Part shown: positions 11,454 to 21,973 of the stretch, piece by piece
Layout of the letters: every line of letters begins with the position of its first letter
Position numbering within the stretch: position 1 is the stretch's first letter
Assembly: GCF_002234675.1 (NCBI RefSeq)
Contig: NC_019880.2
Location: forward strand, 14,807,756-14,871,755
Origin: Oryzias latipes
Lineage: Eukaryota > Chordata > Actinopteri > Beloniformes > Adrianichthyidae
Length of the DNA: 64,000 bases
Direction of reading: 5' to 3'
The notes under the pieces: generated by a model
The model's input: the letters and a program-made list of their open reading frames with translations, nothing else
Database searches by the model: none
What the model was told of the DNA's origin: nothing
Made by a program: the position numbers and the translations under genes

Positions 11454-14400
11454 ATGGCGTCAGAGCCCAGCACCCAGTCCAGGGTGATGTTCCAGGCGGG
11501 GGACAAAACAGAAGAGCCAGCACACCGTAAGCTGGGCAAGCTGACAGTGAAATATAACCGCAAGGACCTGCAGAGGAGGCTGGACATTGAGGAGTGGATT
11601 GACGGGCAGCTGCAATTGCTGTTTGACTGTGAGGTAGGATAGGGCACACTGACAAACATTGAGATGTAGATTGTCTGAGGAGGAAGGAGGCGATGAAGAG
11701 TGTTGAGGAGGCACTGAACTGGTCACAGGTGCATGTTTGGAGGATCGTGTATGAGAGCGTGCCTGGGCGGAAAGCACGAAGCCTTCACGTGCCGACCAAC
11801 TGTCTGCAGAGTGAGCTGTGCATGGATGCTGCAGTGTCTTACCACAGACGCACCATCATTCTGCAGACACGCCGGTGAAGCCCCAGAGGAGCATTTATAG
11901 GCATGTTGCTATTCTGTGAATCACCTGAGTCACCGCCAGCATTTCAACGCCTCATGGCTCATTAACAATTTAATGTATGGATCTAAACAGTGCTAAGTTA
12001 TGTATGTTAAAGTGAACTGAATAACTAATAACTAAAAAAAGAGAAATTACCAACTAAAAAAAAACAATGTATGGTTTTAGAGCTTACAGAATATAGTTTT
12101 TAAAAAATAAAATGCAAAGCATAAATGCCCTTCAAGCAGGATATTTAGTAATAAGCTAATTAATTGTAAGCATGCACTGGATCAGCACAATCAGCATACC
12201 CACACATCAACACAACCCTCACAACTGCACTCCTATGTTGTGGGATGCAATCCAGTTATGTCAGAGGCTCCATAATGATTTGCTTGGCATTCTTTAAAGG
12301 GAAACCATGGAAACAGATGTCTCTTCGCCCTCTAGAAACAGCGTGGCATAAAGTGGAATAAGGGGGGGGGGTGTCTCCAAGGAGGTGTGAGCATCCAGGT
12401 GATAATGCAGATCAGATAACAATAATGCCTTCTATTAAATGCCAGAAAAAGGCAGTTGAGTGTTTCTCACTTTATTTCAAGAACAACGAGACATCAAATG
12501 GCTTACAGCCACTTGCCTGCTTGGCATTCCCTTATTACACAAGAGATCCATCCATATGGTATAGATGAGAGCTGCAAAACCTGACTAGGCAAAATGTGAA
12601 TACTTCGATTGATTGATGTAGAGAGCAAACTGCAGAAAGTCACAAAAGACTTGAAAATTTCATTTAAAACTACTTCTATTGAAACTGGGTGAGTCATTTG
12701 ATGCAAAAATTCTCCCATTTCATCCATTAAGAAACTGGAACATAAAAACTCCTCAGATGCAGTATTGGGTAAATATTTGCGTAGATCACTCCGGCAGAAT
12801 TTTTCTGTTTCTTTTGCAGGAGCAGTCCGATGAATTTTGTGTCTCTTTAGGGGAAAACTACCCTGTTTGGTCTTCGGCGTGCAAGCATTTACCGACAGTC
12901 CTCGTGTCTCCTCCTGAATTATTTAGCTGCATTTCTAATTCATCCATGCACTGCCTTCGTTCAGAGAGGATCCCTTTATGACATAGTTCACACCTTTTAA
13001 AGAAGAGATGAAAGTTTTATGGTGTGTAAAACTGATCTAAGCCGGTGGTCTTTTAGCAAAGACCTAAAAATACCCTTTGACAGGGTACACTTGAGTACAG
13101 TATGTTTCTATAAATGTTAACATCCTAATATATGTGGAGAAAAAAATCCTTTAAAACACAAATCTTTTAGTATTTTAAAAAAAATCAAAAGGTGGAAAAA
13201 GTATTTTTGAAACATTGTGCTGCTTTTTTACTTTATGAAAAACGACAAGCTTTAGGGTTTTTTCATACTTTATTTGAACTACTTTATGGACATGCTTTTA
13301 AGCTCACTGTTTTTCTTGTAAATGACAGATTTGATAAATTAAACATGAATTAGCAGCTTTGCAAAACAACAGAACACAATTTTCCGGAGCACAATTTCCT
13401 TTCCAAAAACACATTACCTTTGTCGTTAATGTGTTGTTGTAGTATTTTACAGAAAGATAACTAATTACAGGAAATCTGATTGACTTCATTTGAACTCAAC
13501 CACATCTACACAGACTAACTTGGACCAAAGAATTTCCCTAGCCATCCCTTCAAGCCTTTTCAAACATGGTTTTGATCATTAGGTTGAATTTGGTGCAGAA
13601 TGATCAAAACGTTATGGTCACACAGCCTTTGTGTGTGGTGGTTTAAACATCCAGCTTTAATTTCAGGTTTTGAGTCTCTGTGTTTATCTCAAATCAAGAT
13701 GAGTTTTGGGATTAAAAGCTAAAGCTGGATTCAAAGTTTGACACAACATAAACTAACAGTTACACAAGTCAGCACAAAAGAACTACATAAAAAAGACCAA
13801 GATTTACTACAAAAAAAAATGGCTAAAATGCCCTCCAACTTAACCACGTATTTAAACCTTTTTATTGTGACAACACAAGTTGGGGATTGTGGAGTTCATA
13901 ACCATAGAATTGTATTTTAGAGTACTGAAAGTCGCAATTGGACATTTATGAATGCTTCTTTGGTACAAACTTTAATTTTTTTCACTAGCCGTCAGAGTGG
14001 AATTGAGATGTTTATGACATAAAGCCTTGTTAAAATGCAGTGCTTCTCTGACAAAACTAAACAACTTGCAGCTGAGCAAGACGGTAAACTGAGAAAACAC
14101 TTCTATAAAAGACAAAAAACATTGCAAATAATTACTAAATAGTTTTTCTGTCAAATTACTGTTATTAGCTGCTAGCAGTGGTGGAGCTAGACCACTTTAT
14201 ATGGGGGTGCGAGTGGGGGCCAGAAGTCTTTTATAGGGTGGCAAATGAGAAGAGCAGAGTTGACTGCCATTCTAAAAGAAAGGATCAAAAATGCGTATTT
14301 CAAAAAGTGTTACTATTTTAATTATTATAACTATTATTATTAAAACAGCAGGTCTTTTAACTGAGATGCTAGTATTAATGCTTTTAAGAGCTTGTATTGA

Positions 14401-16503
14401 TTTTAAAAAAAGTATTTTTCTATAATTACACTAATATTGGCTCCAAAATTGGGGAGTAAGTGGGTGACAACGCTTTTTGCAGCTGCCTCCCTTGTTCCCC
14501 CTGCAGCTCTGCCTCTGGTCGTTCAGCCTTTTTTGCATCTGTAACTTAACTGCCAATTTAAGGTTGACCAATGCTCATTGAAAATAAATCAATTCATTTA
14601 AAATGCTTTCTACATATGGTATGTTAAAACATCGATGCTAATGCTGTCATTCAAAATTATTAAATTATTAAAGAGAGAAGCATTTCAGCACAGGGACACT
14701 AAAGAACAAAAATGTCCACAAGCACAACAACCCTCAGAAGCTCACACTGCACAGAGTGGACCAAGAGTTCAGAGTTGCATTTATTCTGCAGACATCAGCA
14801 GAATCCCACTGTCCCAAACGGGCAGCTTGTATCAATTACAAAAAGCACAGGGGACTAAAGGAAGCTCCATCAACTGCACTACTCAGCACTTCCTCATTGA
14901 TTAACTTTCTCTTCTCCCAGAGATCCTCAGCCAAGAAAATTCCCTTAAAGATAAAATATTCACTCTAAAATAGGGGCCAAACTTATGAAGCATCGGTGTT
15001 GATCCGCTGACTGCAGATACCTTTATGTTCTACTGGTGAGCACTCCTGGTATCCTCTGAAAATGAATCCTACTCTGTATTTGTTTTTGATAACTAAGGAC
15101 TTCAACCAGTACATTAACTCACCATTACTATTAACATTTACTGCCAGCTTTTGCTAAGTCCAAGGAGATAGTTTATGAAATTACGTTTTTTCTAAGTTGC
15201 TGTTCAGAGACAAATATGTTCTTGAAAGACAATTTAAGTGGAAATCTGACACCATAATGGGGATCCTCTAGTGTAATCAGCTCATTAAACGTGCAAATAC
15301 AGAATTTTATTGGGACATAAATTTGTTATGCGCTATCGGAGAGATTGTCCCGAACAAAACTAAAACCTAGAAGCTCTTAAATATATCATGAGGTTTCTCT
15401 TTGATCTTATCTTCTCTCTTAAATGAGAATGCAAATTGATAAGGGCATTCCTTCCATTTGTGACTAAAAGATGGGCCAGATGCCACCATTGTATAATGCA
15501 ATGATCATTGCAAAAGAGCTTGAAGTACTCACAAACAAGGACATAGGAGCTGTATTTTTAATATATGAAACAGAATACCTATTGAAAATTTCTATACCCT
15601 TTCTTCACAGGAGGAGGAGATCCCAGAGTTAGAAATTGACATCGATGAGCTCCTGGAGCTGCCAGATGAGGGGCAAAGAAGTCGGTTGCAGGTATGACTG
15701 TGAAAAACAACCTTCAACTCTTTAACAATGTAAATGTGACATGAGGGAAGATGTTGTTTTCTACTTGTATGTTGAAGAATTAATGATTATGTTGTGGAGC
15801 CATAATATTATTAATAGCCTTTAACTATATAACTGAAATACTAAGTTTGTAGCCTTAACTTACAAGGGTCTCATATTTAAGATAGAGACGAGCGCAGACT
15901 GCAGTGTGCTAAAACAGGAAGTATTGTGAAAGTCTTCTGCTGCAAAAGTAGAGCATTGTCTGACCTTATCTCCCTTTCAGGTGATGCCCATCAGATATCT
16001 TTGCCCTTTACTGAAATTCAGATGTTTTTCTTACTTGTCTCAAAACATAAAAGCGTATTAGGAATATTGGAGGAAAAAAAACTTTTACTTTAAAACCAGT
16101 ATAAATATTTTAGTTAATATTTTAAGGTTATGGGTGCAAGCTTTTTAAAGGAAAAAGCAATTCACTGTGCTACAGCGCATCAATTATTAAACGGTAGAAA
16201 GTGTTGAAATGGCCAATCTCTCTTTTTTGTTCTTGTTAGGAGCTGCTGCAAGAATGTGGAAAGCCAAAAGAGGTGAGATAAAACATTCTGGGGTAAATAT
16301 ATATATCTATATATATCTATATCTATATAGATATAGATACATAGAGATCAGTTTTTAAAACATGAAATGTGCATTACCATTATCTTTTTTCAATTTAAAT
16401 TATCTTTCAAAATAAAAACGTGCCTTTCCCACAGGACTTTATCAACGGACTTCTCTACAGGATAAAAGGTCTACGCAAAATGTCAGGTCCCTTGAAGAAA
16501 TGA
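11454..16503 (+). CDS. ppp1r14d: PPP1R14-family protein phosphatase 1 inhibitor (ppp1r14d by position)
   Basis: The family comprises small phosphorylation-activated inhibitors of PP1/myosin phosphatase (CPI-17, PHI-1, KEPI, GBPI). Exons are 11454-11633, 15611-15691, 16240-16272 and 16435-16503, all phase 0 with GT/AG borders, making 120 residues. The PHIN core starts GKLTVKYNRKDLQRRL. Thr31 in LTVKY aligns with the activating Thr38 of CPI-17. The acidic segment EEEIPELEIDIDELLEL and the end FINGLLYRIKGLRKMSGPLKK follow. The start is the ATG of MASEPST; an in-frame GTG upstream is not used. Neighbouring zfyve19 and spint1 point to ppp1r14d, as in human, but the acidic segment and C-terminus look more like PPP1R14B/C, so the paralogue call is less certain than the family. 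The 3'UTR ends near AATAAA at 16826. Confidence 0.88.
11634..15610 (+). other. ppp1r14d intron 1
   Basis: A 4 kb intron separating the N-terminal PHIN exon from the acidic exon. It contains a hAT-like MITE candidate (14176-14517) and nothing else coding that I can support. Confidence 0.6.
14176..14517. mobile_element. candidate hAT-like MITE
   Basis: The left end is CAGTGGTGGAGCTAGACC. The right end, reverse-complemented, is CAGAGGCAGAGCTGCAGG. The two are similar imperfect terminal inverted repeats starting with CAG. The flanking octamers do not match well, so the boundaries and class are tentative. About 340 bp, with no transposase frame. Confidence 0.45.
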
Positions 16504-16825
16504 CACTTGATCAAAACAAGGATTCAACACAACAGGATTCTGTGTCTCTTTCCATCTGCCATGTGTTAACCATCTGGATGCCTGTATGTGCAGTTTGTAT
16601 CTCAAATGGACTCCCCGCCCGACTTCCCACTTCCTGGTTCAGTACACGTCTAAAACAAGAGATTTTTTTTTATGGATTTAGTTCCCCCTTAAAGACTCCT
16701 CTATTTTGTCTGCCTTTTGACAAACACATGTGAAGGCTGGCAGAACATTTCCATGTGGCAAACTGTTGATTCCCAGTTGCTTATTTATGTACATAAGTAT
16801 TTTGTTCAGGTAACAGTGTTGTTGG

Positions 16826-16831
16826 AATAAA
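16826..16831 (+). other. polyadenylation signal of ppp1r14d
   Basis: AATAAA lies 323 bases after the stop codon, in AT-rich sequence with a T/G-rich stretch after it. No alternative exon lies between. Confidence 0.65.
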
Positions 16832-17648
16832 ACTGAACATTTTCAAAACGAGGCTGTTCTGAATCATGTGTATGGCTGTGTTGGATTTTAAATGGAGATA
16901 AAATCCTTCATAATATAACAGAGAATCTATAAATAAATAGTGACATGTTTATTTCTGCCATTACATTTACGGTACAAATGGAAAACCCTCTTATCGTTGT
17001 AGCACTTTATTATAACCCAGAAACACAAGGAGTGATTATGTCTTGCCGTCTGGAGATAACTGAAAGGCTTTTTGCCTATCAGCAAATTCCCAGAATGCAC
17101 CATGCTGCTCTTTGTCGTAAATTTTTCAGTAAAGTGATGGATGCAAAAGAACGGGGTTGACATGTCAACCCTGGCAGTAAACAATGAAATCAACAGCCGG
17201 ATGTTCCATCGAGTATGCATTATCCTCGTCCATTTCCTGTCTGTGGTGGTGGTGAGAGGCATGACCAGAAAAGACAAACAGGCAGCGGCTTCCTCACGAA
17301 CCTTAATGGAGCAAACCCCCCCGAGGATGGTATAATTACGCTTCACCCTCAGCTCACTGAACAGTAATGCAGTGATGATTCTTCACTCCTACAGATTGTA
17401 GGGGTCCTTTTGTCGCTATAGCAATTGAACGACTAAACCCCACTTCTGCTCTCTGTTCTTATCATCCATCCATATGGAGAAAACCTACACATAAAAGCTG
17501 CCAAAATATATGTACCCGTTTGTTATCCCCCCTTAAAAAAAAATCACATTAAACAATGATGTTGAAAGAAATTTCCCAAAATGAAAAAGAGAGCCAATGC
17601 TAATGTCTGTCACATCCAAATACAGACTGTAGGAATGACAGCTTAAAG

Positions 17649-18073
17649 CACGTGTCAAACTCAAATGTGGCCCGCCATGTCATTTTATGTGGCCCGTGAG
17701 AGCATAAAAGTTTTTGATTTCTTAGAATAAAAACTAAAAATTTGGTACGTATCTATTCATATCTAGGGGGAATCTGACTTGAAATATTGGATTGAGTAAC
17801 TATACATTAGGACTTAAAGATTGTCCACACAACCCAACCTGACAGACTCAAATTTAAAAGGATTTATGGTAGAGTAACAAGCAAACATGTGTTTTCTATG
17901 CAACTGTAATTGTCACTTAAAAAAAAGTAAATAAATAATGAGTTATTTAACATTAAGGAGTATTTGCATTTATTTTTCATTGCATTTAGTTACATGTATA
18001 AGTTATATTTGGCCCTTTGAGGACAGCCACTATGCTGATGTGGCCCTCAATGAAAATGAGTTTGACCCCCCTG
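17649..18073. mobile_element. hAT-type MITE with intact 8-bp target duplication
   Basis: The left end is CACGTGTCAAACTCAAATG. The right end, reverse-complemented, is CAGGGGGGTCAAACTCATTT, matching the hAT (Charlie-like) terminal repeat. The element is flanked by perfect GCTTAAAG duplications at 17641-17648 and 18074-18081. The interior carries 'gtggcccg' motifs near each end. It is 425 bp with no transposase, so non-autonomous. It lies between the convergent ppp1r14d and zfyve19 genes. Confidence 0.88.
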
Positions 18074-18316
18074 GCTTAAAGGAAACAAAGCTGCCAGTGA
18101 ATCTTTTTACAGTTAACACTTTGGTGTTTTCTGTCTGACAGTCCTAAAAGCCTATGGTATTCCATATGAACTCATGATCCGTGTGCTTTCTGTGTGCACG
18201 GAAAAAGGCAAAAAAAAAAAGTTTACAAGTGCAAACTACACTTCTGGTTTCTCATTCTTGCCAGTAAAAAGTAGGACAACTGACAACAAGTGATGAAAGA
18301 AATCAGTTTGACAGCT

Positions 18317-18322
18317 TTTATT
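18317..18322 (-). other. polyadenylation signal of zfyve19
   Basis: AATAAA on the minus strand (TTTATT on plus), 345 bases past the zfyve19 stop codon. It is the first good signal in the transcription direction that I noticed. Confidence 0.5.
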
Positions 18323-18666
18323 TTTCGCTCTTTGTAGTTGCTTTGTGGTCATGGCACAATAGTGAACATACTTTTACTCTCTACACTCCGAGCTGTTTTT
18401 GGATGAGGTTGGTGTGGGTTTTTCTGGTACCTATTAAATATATTGCTGAGGTTAAACCAGGTTTCAGAAAGCACAGAAAGTATGCAAAGCTCTTCCTGCA
18501 AAGAGCTCCAAATTGATGGGTTAAAGTGAGATCTGCCTTGCGTTATTTAAATGTAGTGTCTACATTTTTAAGGTTCTACTTTAGCAACATTAATAGGACA
18601 CTTTAAAGACTAGAGAGTCATGAAACAACAGCGCCTGATGAGACAAACAAGATAGCAGTTTCACTA

Positions 18667-21128
18667 TCACGTCTTCTTTTTTGTCTTTGGCGCTGTGTAT
18701 TTGGTAGTTTGATGCTCCATTCTGTCATATTTATCGTGGCCTTCCCTGGGGACATAATGGAAAAGGGGAGAATTGATAATTCATCACACTAAATACTTTA
18801 TATTCACGCTGCTTAACAGTACAGCAGCGTGCCAACATTTTATCTGGGTCATAACATGCATTTCAAATCAACACTCTTGATATCAGAGTAAGGATTTCCC
18901 ATAGAGGGCATCGTTTTAAGTCCTGGTCAGGAATATTAGCTCTAAAAATCTGAAATAGTTACCGGAAGCAGCGGTTGCAGTACAGGCTTCCGTCACACGT
19001 GTGACAACGAAGGCTGGCGTCTTGATTACAGATGCAGCACCATGGAAGCTCTTCTTCTTCACTGTCTGATGACTGATGCATGACAGCAGCAGGTGAGATT
19101 CTGCTCTTAGGAGCAGGAGCCGAACTCTACACGCCACAGCAAAAGAAAGCAGTGTTTTAAATAAAATGCAGCCAAACAGCTTAAAAGAAAACACAGAATT
19201 TTGATCAATGAACATACTGATTTTTTAGACTTTTTTTTGTTTTCTGTGTTCCTGGGGCCACTCTGCTCCATGGGTATATTGTAGCCACTAGCTTCATCAA
19301 GAGCTGCCTCTTCTGAAAGCTGGAAAGTCAGAAAAACTAAAAAACATCTTAGCCAAACAGCAGCCTCTTGTGGTCAGAATGAAATGCTGTCCTCAAAAAG
19401 GTGCAACAAAGTAAGTGTTTAGTTTTAACTGCATTGTGAAATGCCCTCTGCTTTTCTGTGAATGCCTTACCTGCTTCAAGATTCTCCTCACAGCCTCTTC
19501 TTCAGTCTCTTCATCACTGTCAGGACTCTGGAAGTCCTCCATTGTGACTAAAAGTGTATTATAGAAATGTCAGTTACAAAGTTTTAAATTCAAAGTCTAG
19601 TCATTTTTCTCCGTCATAAAACTATAAATGTTGGTAAACTGCTCCCTGCACCTTTTTCTGGGTCCTGCCCCTTGAGCTGCGCCAGCCTCTTTGCCATATG
19701 GAGGACCTGCTCTTGGGAATGTTGCTCCTGCCTCAGCTCCTGCATTGCCTCCTCGAGAAGACGGTCTTTGTCCGCCTCCAAATGTTTCACCGTCTGCCGA
19801 TTTTCCTCTAAGTTCTCATCCCATGTGGCACCTTCCCCTTTGTTCAGATCATTCATATGGCTATTTATGTCTTTGAACAAAAAATAAAATATTTAGAATG
19901 AAACCAGTTTTCCATGATTAGATTGTAGGGGCAGTAAATTTTATTGCTTTTTAATTAAAACTATTTTTTTAAACAAGCAAAACATTACTTTGTTCATGGT
20001 TTAACTGCTGGTTGTCAATGCAAACTTCCTCTGTCATCTGAGTAATCAAATCATTAGCTTGTTCAGTCTGAGTCCGTTTATCAGGAAGCTGGTGAACCTG
20101 TCCAGACGAGAGCATAAGGATGTGTTAGCAGGTAGACCATACTATTACCGGACTATTTATGAGATACTTGAGACTCTACCTGGGTTGCATATTTTATAAA
20201 CCATCACCCATAAAAGAGGTGGGGATTTAACTCACAGGAGGAGGAGCTTGAGATGGTGGTGGTTGACCCCGTAGAGCAGCCAGACGGTCCTCCATTTCCT
20301 CTATGGAAGGCACTGGCTGGCTGGGTGCTTTGAGAGCAGCGAGACGAGACTCAAGATCACTCTGAGAGGGAGATGGCTCTATAGAAATGGGGAAAAAAGT
20401 ATGACAAATAGGAGGAAAACTCATGTCTATTATAGGTGTTTAATTTATGCTCATTAAAAAAAGATCCTACTTGGTCTAGTCTCCTCTTTTAATCTTTGAA
20501 GACGCTCAGCAATAATCTGATCTTCTTTACTTAGACCTTTACATGGTAGATGACCCGCTTTGTTGCTCCCTCCATGTGCAGCAGATTTCACAGACTGTCC
20601 CTGCTGTTTGGCCTCAAGGGCGGCGACACGCCTGTAAAAGACAGTAACTTTAGATAGTGTTCTTAATAAACCCACATGTATGTATTTTCCCCCTTTTAAT
20701 CTGATCACATACTAACTTCTTGTAATTTTCTGGTGGGGACCATCTTCCGGCACTGCTCGGAGGTTCTCCACTGATGAAGAGAATAAAAACAAAAGATTAT
20801 TCGACTTTGGAGAGTTCATCAACATAATTCAGCAGCACTTTTTATTTATATATTTATACCTTGTCAGATTACCGTGACATTGCTTGCAGACCTTCTGTTG
20901 AGTGTTTCCGCAGCGAGGCACCACAGCACTAAAAGCCAAACAGCTGGGGCAAAAAGATCGCCCGCAGTTTTTACAGCCCAGCTATAAACACAATATTATA
21001 TAGAATAAGCCTTCAGTACACATTTATCAAAACACAATCGTGTCATGTTCATATTAGCCATGATACTACTATACCTCTTTTTTGAAAAGACTAAACTTGG
21101 ATGCGCAGCAATAACAGCGACCGTCCAT
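18667..21128 (-). CDS. zfyve19: zfyve19 (ANCHR), abscission checkpoint regulator
   Basis: ANCHR holds VPS4 at the midbody to delay abscission when chromatin is trapped. Eleven exons are 21128-21075, 20981-20860, 20770-20717, 20631-20471, 20378-20236, 20097-19989, 19870-19652, 19547-19471, 19319-19218, 19126-18963 and 18745-18667. They sum to 1284 bases in frame, 427 residues (human about 470). The N-terminus is a FYVE-type zinc finger with Cys pairs at 5/8, 21/24, 29/32 and 50/53. Two MIM1-like VPS4-binding motifs follow: LESRLAALK (about 139-147) and MEDRLAALR (about 159-167). Exon 7 encodes a Glu/Lys-rich coiled coil ([17 protein letters not shown]). The C-terminus has a B-box-like finger ([15 protein letters not shown]...CNRCFREGHD). 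The start is the ATG immediately before the first FYVE cysteines. It is head to head with bub1b. Confidence 0.93.
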
Positions 21129-21458
21129 TCTGCCCCTTCATTAAATATGAGGTTATCACATACGATACACCAGCAATTAAATGTGAAAAGAACTTTGCAA
21201 AATTAAGAAAAAATAAAATTAAAAACACAGAAAATGCTTCCTCCTGTTCTTGTATTATATTACTGAACGTAGCTAGAACCAATACCGGAAGTAAACCGGA
21301 AAACGTCATTTGTCGTCATCTTTGTTTTTCCGGTATTTTCAACCCACCAATCAGCTTTCTCCTTGTGTTCTCGCGGGACTTGTTCAAAAAAAACAGCGAG
21401 CTAACCGTTTCAGCTTTGCACGGTCCAAGATTTACCTGCTTAAAAACTAAAGAAGCTT
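21129..21458. promoter_or_regulatory. bidirectional promoter of zfyve19 and bub1b
   Basis: The two genes diverge, with 845 bases between start codons. The interval holds two CCAAT boxes (21279-21283, 21347-21351), an ETS site ACCGGAAGT (21284-21292), a CRE half-site (ACGTCA at about 21303), and CGCGGG followed five bases later by TTCAAA (about 21372-21388). The last resembles a CDE/CHR cell-cycle element in reverse orientation. A strong donor at 21459 (AAGCTT|GTAAGT) ends a probable non-coding first exon of bub1b. CCAAT plus CHR is typical of G2/M genes. Confidence 0.6.
21400..21458 (+). other. bub1b non-coding first exon (predicted)
   Basis: The donor GTAAGT at 21459 follows GC-richer promoter DNA. 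The matching acceptor is CTTTTCCAG ending at 21963, ten bases before the start codon. The 5' end is a guess. Confidence 0.45.
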
Positions 21459-21657
21459 GTAAGTAGTAATAGTAATATTTCATGTTTTATATTGAAGAAA
21501 ATTTATTTTATTCTAATTGATTTGCCGAGTCTAAAAATACGGCCACGATTAATTTAAAGCATGCGAATAAAGTGATGGAATATCCATGGTTACACACTCC
21601 CACCCTACGCTAAGCTAACTAGCTTTTCGAACAACAACAACCTGTCTTTTTTTCAAT

Positions 21658-21708
21658 TCTCAGAATGAAAACATAATCTGTTTTATCTCAGAATGAAAAC
21701 ATAATCTG
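21658..21708. repeat. short perfect direct repeat in bub1b 5' intron
   Basis: CTCAGAATGAAAACATAATC followed by TG occurs twice, separated by a few bases ('ttttat'). It is a recent local duplication in the leader intron. Confidence 0.7.
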
Positions 21709-21973
21709 GCATAGTTGGTTGCAGCTTGTAGGTTTACACGGTAATACCCCGTCTTAACTGTTTTGTCTACTGTTGATATTTGTGGATTATGGAAATCCTG
21801 TAGCAGCACAAACTGATTAAAATAAAATGTATGTATGTAGCAAAGGGCAAAATGACCATTGTTGTGATTAAATTCACATAATCTTTGGTTTGCTTACCTT
21901 TAATATCCTGTGATTATTTCAAAGTTTCTGATTGGAGTTTTTTGCCCTCTCCACCTTTTCCAGCATTTCCACT

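Noticed and set aside
11161-11777. Several long minus-strand open frames over the ppp1r14d 5' exon
   Set aside because: They are antisense shadows of a GC-rich exon and show no family resemblance. The plus-strand frame is a clear PHIN domain.
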